Assembly (NCBI RefSeq): GCF_050586465.1
Contig: NZ_JBOCEG010000004.1
Span: 62,001-126,000 of the forward strand
Reading direction: 5' to 3'
From: CAJXYS01 sp913063035
Lineage (GTDB): Bacteria; Pseudomonadota; Alphaproteobacteria; Rhodobacterales; Rhodobacteraceae
DNA: 64,000 nucleotides
Under the pieces are notes generated by a model. The model searched no databases and was not told the DNA's origin. It was given only the letters and a program-made list of their open reading frames with translations. This document shows, piece after piece, positions 56,877 to 64,000 of the stretch (positions within the stretch are counted from its first letter, which is position 1; each line of letters starts with the position of its first letter). Position numbers and translations under genes: made by a program.

Positions 56877-57788
56877 CTACCAACGCGTAATCGCGGCGCC
56901 CGTGGTCGGAAAGGCGTAGGCAGGCTCCAGGGTCCCACGCGGCTTTGCGCCGAAGATGTCGTTCTGGATGATGCCGTCATCCTGCTTGTCCGCGGCGATC
57001 CGTTCGAAGATCGCCTTGTCGACGCGCAGCCCCCAGGTCGAGACCCGCTCGACCGACCCCGTCTCCTCGTTTTCGACGGGCACGGACACGGCCTGGCCGC
57101 GCGGATCAAGGGCGTCGACGATGATGTAGTAGTTTTGCGCGGCGGAATTGACCTCGGGCACCCGCCAGACGCCGGTGAGGCGTCCCGGCTCGTTGACGAT
57201 GCGCAGGCGGTAATCCTGGTCCAGACGGTCGCGCAGGTTCCCGAGGTCTTCCAGCGCCGCGCGCGCCGTCGCGGGATCTTCCCGGTCGAGGGCGGCGCGG
57301 CCCGTCTCGAGCATGGTATCGGCCATGATCGTGGCGTCCGGCACCGTCGATACCGCGATCACCTGGTCGTGGAGCTCGGCGAGCCTCGGGCCGAGCATGG
57401 CATTCGGCCGTGTGACCGTGACGTAGTTGACGGCAAGAATGACCAAGACCAAGGCCACGGCGCCCAGAACCCATTTTCCCCACCGGTCCCGGGTCACGTA
57501 GATCCGGGCGAGCCGTATCGCGAGGCTGTCTTCCGGCGGATCGAAGACGAAGCGATTGGCCGCCAGCGCCGCGACGCCATCCTCGAGTATCCGGTCGGGA
57601 ACGTCGATGCCCTGGGCTTCGTAGATGTCCTTCAGCCGTGCCTTGAGGTCCGCGCGCCGGCTTGCATCGTCCAGCTCACCGCGCACGAGCCGCTCACGTC
57701 GCCGAAGCGTGTCAACGACATCCATCGCCATCATGACCTCGTCGAGAGGCTGGCGGGTGGCAGCGGTTCCCGCGTCCGCGCCCGTCAT
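56877..57788 (-). CDS. single-pass membrane protein, DUF6384-like
   Basis: 303 aa. Cytoplasmic N-terminal helical region (about 1-95, with a coiled segment RRRERLVRGELDD), one clear transmembrane helix (WVLGAVALVLVILAVNYVTV, ~105-125), then a C-terminal extracytoplasmic or soluble domain containing GRLTGVWRVPEVNSAAQNYY and YYIIVDALDPRG. It resembles the family annotated as DUF6384, but I am not certain. Its start codon overlaps the end of the first gene of the operon (57785-57788), so synthesis is coupled. No known enzymatic motif. Confidence 0.7.
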   Translation of the reverse strand: MTGADAGTAATRQPLDEVMMAMDVVDTLRRRERLVRGELDDASRRADLKARLKDIYEAQGIDVPDRILEDGVAALAANRFVFDPPEDSLAIRLARIYVTRDRWGKWVLGAVALVLVILAVNYVTVTRPNAMLGPRLAELHDQVIAVSTVPDATIMADTMLETGRAALDREDPATARAALEDLGNLRDRLDQDYRLRIVNEPGRLTGVWRVPEVNSAAQNYYIIVDALDPRGQAVSVPVENEETGSVERVSTWGLRVDKAIFERIAADKQDDGIIQNDIFGAKPRGTLEPAYAFPTTGAAITRW

Positions 57789-58963
57789 CCGGCGGCCAGC
57801 CCCTTGCCCTCCTCGGCGAGGCGGGCGAGCCGGCGCTTGCCGTCCTCGACCGCCTGGCGGATCTCCTCGGCGTTGGCCGTGCTTTGCCGACGCATTTCCT
57901 CTATGATCTCGTGCGATCGCTCCTGCCAGGTCACGACCGACTCGACCAGCTTCTTCACGGCGTCAGCCCGTATCGTCGGCCCGTACCCGGCCTTCAGCGC
58001 CGCGTCCTGAACCTTGCCGCCGATTTCGGCCAGATCCTCGAGCGACTTGCTGACGCCTTCCTTCATCGCCTCGACGGTCTGCGTGCTTTCGTGGAGGCCG
58101 AAGAGCCCGGTGAAGGACGCCGTCAGGGCAGTCAGGACCACCTCGTTCGTGGAGAAGAAGGAAATCGCCTGGGAATAGACCCGTTCCTTGGCGTTCGTGG
58201 TCTGCAGCAGGCGTGCCATGATCACTTCGGAGGTGTTGTAGCTGACCGTCAGGTTGTCCGAGAGATCCTTGGCGACCTGGTAGCGCTTTTCCTCGTTCTG
58301 AAGGGCGCGAACCTGTTCGTCGCGCTTCAATTCGAGGCGGGCACGCTCGGCAAGATCGTCTCCATGATAGGCTTCGAGCGCGGACATCGCCTCTCCCAAC
58401 GCGTCCTTGGCCGACTCCAGGCGCTGGCCTGCCTTTTCGAGCACCTCGAAGGCCAGCACCTCCGATTCCTTCAAAGCACCACGGAAGTCCCGGTAGGCCT
58501 CGAGGATGTCCTGCTCACGTACGATCTGGTCCTGCGTGGCGGCCGTGACATCCAGGTAGGTGTCCTTGATCTTGTCGAACCGAGAGGCGATATCGCCGCG
58601 CGTCACTTTCATCCAGACATTTCCAAGCCGCTCGAAGGTGTCGATCCTGCCGTCTTCGACCTGCTCGACCATCGACCGGGCGTCATCGCGGATACTGTTG
58701 AAGGCGTCGGTAATGGCGTTGTAGCGCTCGCCCACATCCATCGTCTGGACTTGCTGGCGGACGATATCGTTGAAGACCGAGGCCTCGCTCAGGGTTCGGG
58801 CGATTGCCGCCACGCGCATTTCGTCGAGGTCCGAGATCTGGTTGAGAAGGGCAACGATGGGGGCTTCGCTGGTCTTGGTATCGGTCGACGGCAGCAGACC
58901 GAGGTCCTGAAGCCGGTTCATTGCATTGTCCAGGTATTTCAGAGGGGTCGCCATCTCGGTCAT
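57785..58963 (-). CDS. coiled-coil protein of unknown function (first gene of the operon)
   Basis: 392 aa, soluble and mostly helical. Charged coiled coil runs from about 75 to 260 with short breaks. One hydrophobic stretch (VVLTALTASFTGLFGLHEST, ~278-297) interrupts it. The N-terminal MTEMATPLKYLDNAMNRLQD has an ATG at 58963 after GGAGACAGC. The layout resembles TelA/YceG-like helical proteins linked to toxic-anion or envelope stress, but there is no clear match. It is followed by the membrane protein through a 4-bp ATGA overlap, so the three proteins probably act together. Confidence 0.7.
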   Translation of the reverse strand: MTEMATPLKYLDNAMNRLQDLGLLPSTDTKTSEAPIVALLNQISDLDEMRVAAIARTLSEASVFNDIVRQQVQTMDVGERYNAITDAFNSIRDDARSMVEQVEDGRIDTFERLGNVWMKVTRGDIASRFDKIKDTYLDVTAATQDQIVREQDILEAYRDFRGALKESEVLAFEVLEKAGQRLESAKDALGEAMSALEAYHGDDLAERARLELKRDEQVRALQNEEKRYQVAKDLSDNLTVSYNTSEVIMARLLQTTNAKERVYSQAISFFSTNEVVLTALTASFTGLFGLHESTQTVEAMKEGVSKSLEDLAEIGGKVQDAALKAGYGPTIRADAVKKLVESVVTWQERSHEIIEEMRRQSTANAEEIRQAVEDGKRRLARLAEEGKGLAAG

Positions 58964-59222
58964 TTTGCTGTCTCCAATTCGATCTGTGCCGAGGCCCGCC
59001 AGGCCGGGAAAGCCGGCTTCTGAGCCCCAGGCTACCTTTCCCGGGAAAGTTCATTGCCATGCGAGACGGCGGCAGCGACCCGGACAGAAAATCGGCACGA
59101 CCCAAGATTATTGACCGCTCGAGCCCTTGCGCGCGGTTTCTATTCACCGAGATTCAGTCGGGTCTGTCAATATGATCGGATCGTCTGAAGGGCGGGCGCG
59201 TCCATCACCGGCAGATATCCGG
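58964..59222. other. intergenic region upstream of the coiled-coil operon
   Basis: 259 bp holding the promoter of the coiled-coil operon and the end of the small secreted protein gene. No gene or strong hairpin is apparent. Confidence 0.4.
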
Positions 59223-59762
59223 TCAAAGACGCCCGTCACGCAGATTGAAGACCTGGCCGTTCCCGCTCGTTCCGCAGACGACGTGGTGATGACCGGCCGC
59301 GAGCTCGATGTAGTAGTTGTCGGAACCTTCCTGGCCGGCATTGACGATGTGAACGTCCCGCATCCGGACGCCAAGGCTCGAAACCGCCTCGTCCCGACAG
59401 GCCGCGATTGCCGCGCTCGGCACCCTGACCTTTTGCGCATGGCCCTGCTTGTGCGCGAGCCGGTTTTCGCGCTCCTTGTGGCCGGCGGCATAGCCTTCGC
59501 TGTAAGCCCGCGAGCCGTAGCCGGTGTCAAATCGTACATCGTGCAGACCGTCACGGTATCCCGCTTCGAACATGGCTTTCTCTTGAGCACCCTGAGGGCG
59601 GTATTCACCCTGATAGTGCTTGTTATGGTGGGCGAGAGCCGCAATCCCCAGGATTGCCGCGGCAGCCAAGCCGGCTTTCTGTTCGTCAGTCATCGCGGCG
59701 CTAGGATGCGCCGAGCCGAAAACAAGAGAGCCTGCAACCAGACCCGAGATAAGGAACCTCAT
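59223..59762 (-). CDS. small secreted or membrane-anchored protein
   Basis: 179 aa. Signal peptide (MRFLISGLVAGSLVFGSAHP, cleavage near SAA-MT) followed by a second hydrophobic helix AGLAAAAILGIAALAHHNKH and then a repetitive region rich in Tyr, Gly, His and Asp (KHYQGEYRPQ, FEAGYRDGLHDVRFDTGYGS). The C-terminal half contains a PAAAIAACRDEAVSSL-type segment and Cys residues with GHHHVVCGTSGNGQVFNL. The ATG at 59762 has GGGAGG five bases away; a second ATG at 59765 is too close. No known family; probably a periplasmic or outer-membrane-associated protein. Single gene on the minus strand. Confidence 0.68.
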   Translation of the reverse strand: MRFLISGLVAGSLVFGSAHPSAAMTDEQKAGLAAAAILGIAALAHHNKHYQGEYRPQGAQEKAMFEAGYRDGLHDVRFDTGYGSRAYSEGYAAGHKERENRLAHKQGHAQKVRVPSAAIAACRDEAVSSLGVRMRDVHIVNAGQEGSDNYYIELAAGHHHVVCGTSGNGQVFNLRDGRL

Positions 59763-59840
59763 CATCGCCTCCCAATGTGTCCCGTGGATTGTGCCAATCC
59801 CAATGCGTGTTCCTGGCCCTGACCCCGGACGCTGCCGGTG

Positions 59841-59877
59841 AAAAGGCCCGCGCGGCCGGGGTTCGACCGCGCGGGCC
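59841..59877 (-). terminator. intrinsic terminator upstream of the small secreted protein gene
   Basis: 11-bp GC stem GGCCCGCGCGG / CCGCGCGGGCC (59845-59855 with 59867-59877) with TTTT following on the minus strand. It should end transcripts coming from the hydrolase gene (stop at 60186). The rest of 59878-60185 holds no supported gene. Confidence 0.7.
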
Positions 59878-60185
59878 AGGTGCGCTGTCTGGGGAAACAG
59901 GGCCAACACACGAACAAGTTGAGCCGGCTGAACGATTCTGCGAAGGGCGAAAATATGCGTACGGGGATGAATGCGCCGAGGGATCCTTGCCGGGGAAACA
60001 CGCGACCCGAGATCCCCGGCCGGTGTTCATGAACCCGGGCGGGCCGACATCGTGAATGGCCCCGTTCAGTGGGTCGCCGCGGAACCCGGCTGCCGGCGCA
60101 GCTGCCGAACTGGCCGGATCCTACAGCGAACGCAGCCGGTATGTGCCCGAGTTGCGCCTGCGCGCATGGCTGCTTGCATAAGGCG

Positions 60186-62198
60186 CTACTGCGGCAATGA
60201 CTCGTCCGGCTGCACAAACCGGTAGCGCGCCGCGTCGAGGCATGCCGTGTTCAACGGGGTCTCCGGGGCGAGAATGAAGGACTGCACAAGTGCTTTTCCG
60301 CAAGCGTTGAACAGCCCCGACACATGCCCCGACATCGGCACCGTCACGACCCTGGCGTTGCTCAGCGTCTCGGCGGCGCGCAGTCCCCATTCCGGCGGCG
60401 TCGCGGTATCGAGGGCGCCGTTGACGACCAGCGTGGGAAGATCGCTTTCGACACCAGGGGGCGCCGGCGCGTAGGCCTCGGCTGCCAAGCCGAGCTGTTC
60501 GCAGCTGATCTGATAGCTGGGCACCCACTTCGCCGACTCGCCGATCAGCTGCGGCGCCTCGAACTCCGCATAGGCGTCGAAGGCCACGTCGTTGAAGAAG
60601 CTGTAGGAGATGTCGTTGCATCGAACGATACGGTGCGTGATCGAATCGACCATCGTCCGGCCGCGCAGAAACGAGTCGCGGGTCAGCTGGCTGAAGACGG
60701 CCGCGAGTTCGTCCTCCGCCAGAATGTCGATGAGTGCCAACATCTCGGTCTGCAGGGACGGAATGACGATCGCTTGCTGCACGAAGCTTGCCAGGCCGTC
60801 AGCGGTGCGCTGGTCGCGATGGATCAGCAGCGGTTCGAGTTCGGACATGGTGCGATTGGCGGTCGACCCGCCCGTCGCTTCCAGATAGCCTTCGAGCAGC
60901 GCCACGAAAAGCTCGCTGCGATTGGTGGCCTCCAGAAGGGCCTCGCGGATGATGGCCGCGCCGGCGAGGATGAAGGTAAGGTCATCCTCGATCGCATCGA
61001 ATTTCTCGGAGATGCTTTCGAAACGCGCATGCGCCTCCGCCATGGCGCCTTCCGGCGCCGGCGGCGTCGGCTGCATCTGCGCATTCGGCAAGCGCACGTC
61101 CCCGCGAGAGGCGGCCCCGGCCAGATCGAACACGGCGAACTCTCCCTGTTCCAGCTCGGCGATCAGGCGCGGCAGGAAGGGGAGCATGTTCTTCCGAAGC
61201 GAAATCGAAGACAACAGGATGCCGGCCAGATCGTCCGCGGTCACCCGCGTCCCGTCCTCGCGCACCAGGGGCTCCGCCTCGAGACGGGCCAGCAGGTCAA
61301 CCGTGCGCTGGCGGATATCGGGATAGCGCGCGGCACAGTCCGCATCGGCCTCGCAATCGGCGAAGACACGCAGGATCACATAGGCGTTCAGGACCCCCAT
61401 CTCGTAAAATTCGGTGTTGCGCGGGGCCACGCCGTCGATGACCGCGGTGCGCAGGGGCGGCAGGTCGGTCCCGGCGGTCGTCTCGTAATGATCCATGATG
61501 GCGAGCGTCACCGAGCTTCCGTAGGATCCGCCGAACAGGTTGTAGGCCGGATAGCCCAGGTGCCGCATCAGCGCGATCGTGTCCCGGACCGTGTTTTGCG
61601 TGCTGTATTGCGTGATATCGTTTCCCTGGGCTTCCAGATACGGCACGCAGCTACGGTAATCCGTGACCTCCGCGACGGCGGCCATGATGTCATAGACCGC
61701 CTCGGGGGCACTGTCGGCGCCGATGTCCATGGCCTCGAACCGTTCCTCGATGGCCGCGGAATCCTCCTCGTAGGTGTCGGGCGACGCGATCCGCACATTG
61801 ATGGGACAGAGCAACTCGTTGCTGTGGGCCGTGCCGCGCTGGTCGAACACGATGATGTCGCGGTTCCGGCGCAGGCCCGCCGTGCCACCGGCGATCTGGC
61901 CGAGGGAATTCAAAGCCGATCCGCCCGGCCCGCCCTGGAAGTAGATGACAGGGTCCTCGAAGGGCGCGAGGCTGTCGCTCTTCATGACGATGTAGGAGAT
62001 CGGGATCGTTCGCCCGCCCGGTACGTCCCAGTTCTCCGGCACCTCGATCTGGCCGCAGGAGAAGGTCTCGCCAAGGATTTCGCCTTCTGGAACGGGAATG
62101 GCGCAGGCCGGTGTCGCATCCTGTGCGCTCGCTGACATGGGATGCAGCAACGCGCAGGCGAAGAGAGCTGAAAGACTTCTGGAAATATTGCTGTTCAT
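60186..62198 (-). CDS. secreted alpha/beta-hydrolase, TAP-like peptidase (S33) type
   Basis: 670 aa with a signal peptide (about 25 residues, SASAQ). The core has the S33 hydrolase pattern: PVIYFQGGPGGSALN near 83-97 (oxyanion hole), FDQRGTAHS near 118-126, nucleophile elbow GGSYG with Ser225, acid LVVNGALDTATPPEWG near 600, and catalytic His in SGHVSG. A large helical insertion (~300-560) separates the halves; tripeptidyl aminopeptidase and prolyl aminopeptidase relatives have such caps. Disulphide-type Cys residues fit a periplasmic enzyme. The ATG at 62198 is supported by the signal peptide and GGAGG; the open frame upstream is not. The peptide or ester substrate is unknown. Confidence 0.85.
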   Translation of the reverse strand: MNSNISRSLSALFACALLHPMSASAQDATPACAIPVPEGEILGETFSCGQIEVPENWDVPGGRTIPISYIVMKSDSLAPFEDPVIYFQGGPGGSALNSLGQIAGGTAGLRRNRDIIVFDQRGTAHSNELLCPINVRIASPDTYEEDSAAIEERFEAMDIGADSAPEAVYDIMAAVAEVTDYRSCVPYLEAQGNDITQYSTQNTVRDTIALMRHLGYPAYNLFGGSYGSSVTLAIMDHYETTAGTDLPPLRTAVIDGVAPRNTEFYEMGVLNAYVILRVFADCEADADCAARYPDIRQRTVDLLARLEAEPLVREDGTRVTADDLAGILLSSISLRKNMLPFLPRLIAELEQGEFAVFDLAGAASRGDVRLPNAQMQPTPPAPEGAMAEAHARFESISEKFDAIEDDLTFILAGAAIIREALLEATNRSELFVALLEGYLEATGGSTANRTMSELEPLLIHRDQRTADGLASFVQQAIVIPSLQTEMLALIDILAEDELAAVFSQLTRDSFLRGRTMVDSITHRIVRCNDISYSFFNDVAFDAYAEFEAPQLIGESAKWVPSYQISCEQLGLAAEAYAPAPPGVESDLPTLVVNGALDTATPPEWGLRAAETLSNARVVTVPMSGHVSGLFNACGKALVQSFILAPETPLNTACLDAARYRFVQPDESLPQ

Positions 62199-62475
62199 GC
62201 CTGGTCGACCTCCGATTTTTCCCCGGGCCTTACGGTTTGGATGTTTTGCTGCGCAGCAGAGGCTTGCCCAAAAGCGCAGGACGCAGGATGGCCGCGAGAG
62301 ATACCCGCGCCGCCGTCGTGGCGACCGGGATGGCTCCGCAGGGTTCAAGACCCCGGACGAGGTGGTACGGGATCCTTGCCGGCCGGGCGGCAGGTCGCGC
62401 GGCACATCCGGCCAGGGCAGGCGCGAGCCGTGACAAGCCCCGGCGGAGATCACGGCGCAGGCACCGGACATCTGT
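62199..62475. other. intergenic region between the hydrolase and SH3 genes
   Basis: 277 bp with GC-rich inverted segments but no supported gene. It contains the promoter of the hydrolase and the end of the SH3-domain gene. Confidence 0.4.
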
Positions 62476-63096
62476 TCATTCGCTTTTGACATCGAGGCTC
62501 CAGTCGCCTGTTGCCCCGGCCACGTCGGCAAACCGGATCATGAGGTCATCGTCGGACAACGTCACCACGGACAGCTCCGCCGTGCCGCGCCCGGTGTCAA
62601 TCACGCTTCCGTCCGTCGCGAAGACCGCGAACCCGATGCTTTCGGCCGTCTCGAAGGACATCGCGATTTCGCGGTCGGCGGGCACATCCACTATCAGGTC
62701 AAGGACCTGACCGCGCGAAAGGGTGCCGGCGAACCGCCCCGGCGCCGCGACGGACAGGCGCTCGTTCGCCGCGAAACCGGGGCTTTCCAAGGCGACCGGA
62801 TCGGCACCGTACCACGGGCGCAGGAAACGCGCGGCAGCCCAGCCTTCGATCGATCCATCGAGGGCCTCGACCTCGCACCAGTCCTCGTCAGGCGCGCGCA
62901 TGCAATCGATGCGGCGGAGCACGGTCCCGTCCTTGAGCCGGGTGAGCCGTTCGGACCCGGTCGTGGGCCCCGCTCTGAGGTTCAGAGACCCGTCAATTGC
63001 CACCGACACGAAATCCGTTTCGGGAAATATCGGCGTGTCCTGCCCCCATAGCGGCGCAGCCGAAGCCAGGAGCGTCGCAAGCACTGCGTATCTCAT
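62476..63096 (-). CDS. secreted SH3-domain (SH3b) protein
   Basis: 206 aa with a signal peptide (about 18 residues, LWG-QD). A bacterial SH3 domain at ~30-92: LNLRAGPTTGSERLTRLKDG, then IDCMRAPDEDWCEVEALDGS and EGWAAARFL. The C-terminal ~110 residues are a beta-rich domain (VALESPGFAANERLSVAAPG, then IAMSFETAESIGFAVF) of unknown type. SH3b domains often bind cell-wall peptides. Its start overlaps the stop of the L,D-transpeptidase gene by 4 bp (ATGA), so it probably serves the same cell-wall process. Confidence 0.82.
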   Translation of the reverse strand: MRYAVLATLLASAAPLWGQDTPIFPETDFVSVAIDGSLNLRAGPTTGSERLTRLKDGTVLRRIDCMRAPDEDWCEVEALDGSIEGWAAARFLRPWYGADPVALESPGFAANERLSVAAPGRFAGTLSRGQVLDLIVDVPADREIAMSFETAESIGFAVFATDGSVIDTGRGTAELSVVTLSDDDLMIRFADVAGATGDWSLDVKSE

Positions 63097-64000
63097 GGCC
63101 GCGCCCTCGGACGGGGAGAAACGAGGTCGTCACCGGTCATGATAACGAAGTCGTGGCCCGAGCGCCTGTCTGGCGTGGCCGCAAGATCCGAGACAACGAA
63201 GGTCATACCGGGGTGCAGTCGTTCGGCAAGATGGCGGTTGGCAGCACTGGAAAGGCGGAGACGGTTGAGAACCTGTTCTTCGGGCCAGAGCGGGTGCAGC
63301 GGGTCCGCATGGTGTGTGACGCCCATCCATCCCAGCCCTTTGCCCCGTCGCCTTTGCAGCACGAGCACGTGTTCGCCGAGCGGGCCATCTTCGACGAGTC
63401 CGATCTCGTCCTCCATGACCTCGCGCCCATCCTCCATCACGACGATGCGGCGGTCCGCTGCCGTGGCCAGAACGGTGGTGACGGGATATGGCTGTTCGTT
63501 CGTCCAGTCGGCGGGGTGGGATCGCGTTTCAAGACCCGAAACGGCGATCTCCAGCTCCTGTTCCGCGAAGGCATGCAGGACGAGACCGGGATGGATGAGG
63601 TCCCACGGATCGTTATGGGCACCGGACAGGATAACGGGCGTTCCGACATGGGTCACGGTAAACAGTCGACGCGAAAACTCGAGCGGGAGACGAACGCAGC
63701 CGTGGGAAGCCGGATAGCCCGGCAGGTTTCCGGCATGCAGAGCGATCCCATCCCATGTGAGCCGGTTCATGTTCGGCATCGGGGCACCGCCATAGGTCGA
63801 CGATCTGTGGTCGGCGTCCTTTTGCAGAACCGTGAAGACACCTGTCGGCGTCTCGTGCCCGGGTTTGCCGGTGGAACAGGTCGAGACCGCGATCCGCACG
63901 CCGTTCCTGTAAACATGCACCCGCTGCTCCGGGATCGAGGCGATGACCGCCACGGCACCTTGCGGTGACCGTTCCGGATGCCAGGTGAAATCGCCCGGCA
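63093..64000 (-). CDS. L,D-transpeptidase family protein, YkuD type (5' end outside window)
   Basis: Reading frame open to the right edge, so the N-terminus is not seen. Catalytic YkuD motif SHGCVRLP with the essential Cys is at about 63668-63691, with the preceding ALHAGNLPGYPA motif. The N-terminal part that is visible reads FTWHPERSPQG, then VYRNGVRIAVSTCSTG and TPTGVFTVLQK. These enzymes form 3-3 cross-links in peptidoglycan or anchor proteins to it. The C-terminal ~140 residues beyond the catalytic domain are unlike short YkuD proteins. It is the upstream partner of the SH3-domain gene. Confidence 0.88.
   Translation of the reverse strand, partial: PGDFTWHPERSPQGAVAVIASIPEQRVHVYRNGVRIAVSTCSTGKPGHETPTGVFTVLQKDADHRSSTYGGAPMPNMNRLTWDGIALHAGNLPGYPASHGCVRLPLEFSRRLFTVTHVGTPVILSGAHNDPWDLIHPGLVLHAFAEQELEIAVSGLETRSHPADWTNEQPYPVTTVLATAADRRIVVMEDGREVMEDEIGLVEDGPLGEHVLVLQRRRGKGLGWMGVTHHADPLHPLWPEEQVLNRLRLSSAANRHLAERLHPGMTFVVSDLAATPDRRSGHDFVIMTGDDLVSPRPRARP

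Overview
The window is chromosomal DNA of an alphaproteobacterium, most likely a member of the Rhodobacteraceae (Roseobacter/Rhodobacter group). The evidence is high GC with a GC-ending codon style, an rrn operon layout of 16S - tRNA-Ile - tRNA-Ala - 23S - 5S - initiator tRNA-fMet, a 16S 3' end of CCTCCTTTCT, an enlarged helix-9 region in the 23S, and typical Rhodobacteraceae gene families (Liv-type ABC operon with acyl-CoA ligases, TRAP transporter, MsrPQ, YkuD family).

Region 1 (1-11010) is a branched-chain-amino-acid-type ABC uptake operon: AMP-forming acyl-CoA ligase, LivG, LivH, a 72-residue membrane protein, LivM, periplasmic binding protein and LivF. A PAS histidine kinase is divergent on the left. 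A PaaK-like ligase lies on the right, after an oppositely oriented protein with an internal domain duplication. The presence of two ligases suggests that a carboxylic acid is imported and CoA-activated; the substrate is unknown. Region 2 (11030-22905) is ordinary core chromosome: degenerate caspase-like protein, rpmJ, tRNA-Val, N-formylglutamate amidohydrolase, dinB, pyrF, clpB with a heat-shock-like promoter, two fasciclin proteins, a DUF302 protein, msrP, a DUF2306-like membrane protein and msrQ.

Region 3 (23085-44226) holds two rRNA operons in direct orientation with a constant offset of 15279 bp. The repeat of about 5863 bp appears identical from just upstream of the promoter -35 box to about 90 bp past tRNA-fMet. 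Between them lie htpX, an SBF-like transporter with a MarR regulator, a TRAP transporter, and a divergent fused hydantoinase/5-oxoprolinase.

Region 4 (44137-55316) is the most interesting part: an integrated mobile element of about 11.2 kb in the 3' end of the second tRNA-fMet. A large serine recombinase sits at the left end and its last codons are read antisense through the tRNA. A 19/21 copy of the tRNA 3' end lies at 55296-55316. Cargo: a PAP2-like membrane phosphatase, a MazF/PemK-like toxin with an overlapping unknown partner, a small putative DNA-binding protein, a 17-unit heptamer repeat, a run of tandem hairpins, an AT-richer two-gene operon (unknown protein plus a UvrD/Rep-type helicase; candidate defence module), a MOBV-like relaxase and a small basic protein. 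Comparing the two att sites predicts that the recombinase has a different C-terminus in the excised circle than in the integrated form.

Region 5 (55317-64000) returns to high-GC chromosome: the probable original rrn terminator, a three-gene coiled-coil/membrane operon of unknown function, a small secreted protein, a secreted alpha/beta hydrolase, and an SH3-domain protein overlapping an L,D-transpeptidase that runs off the right edge.
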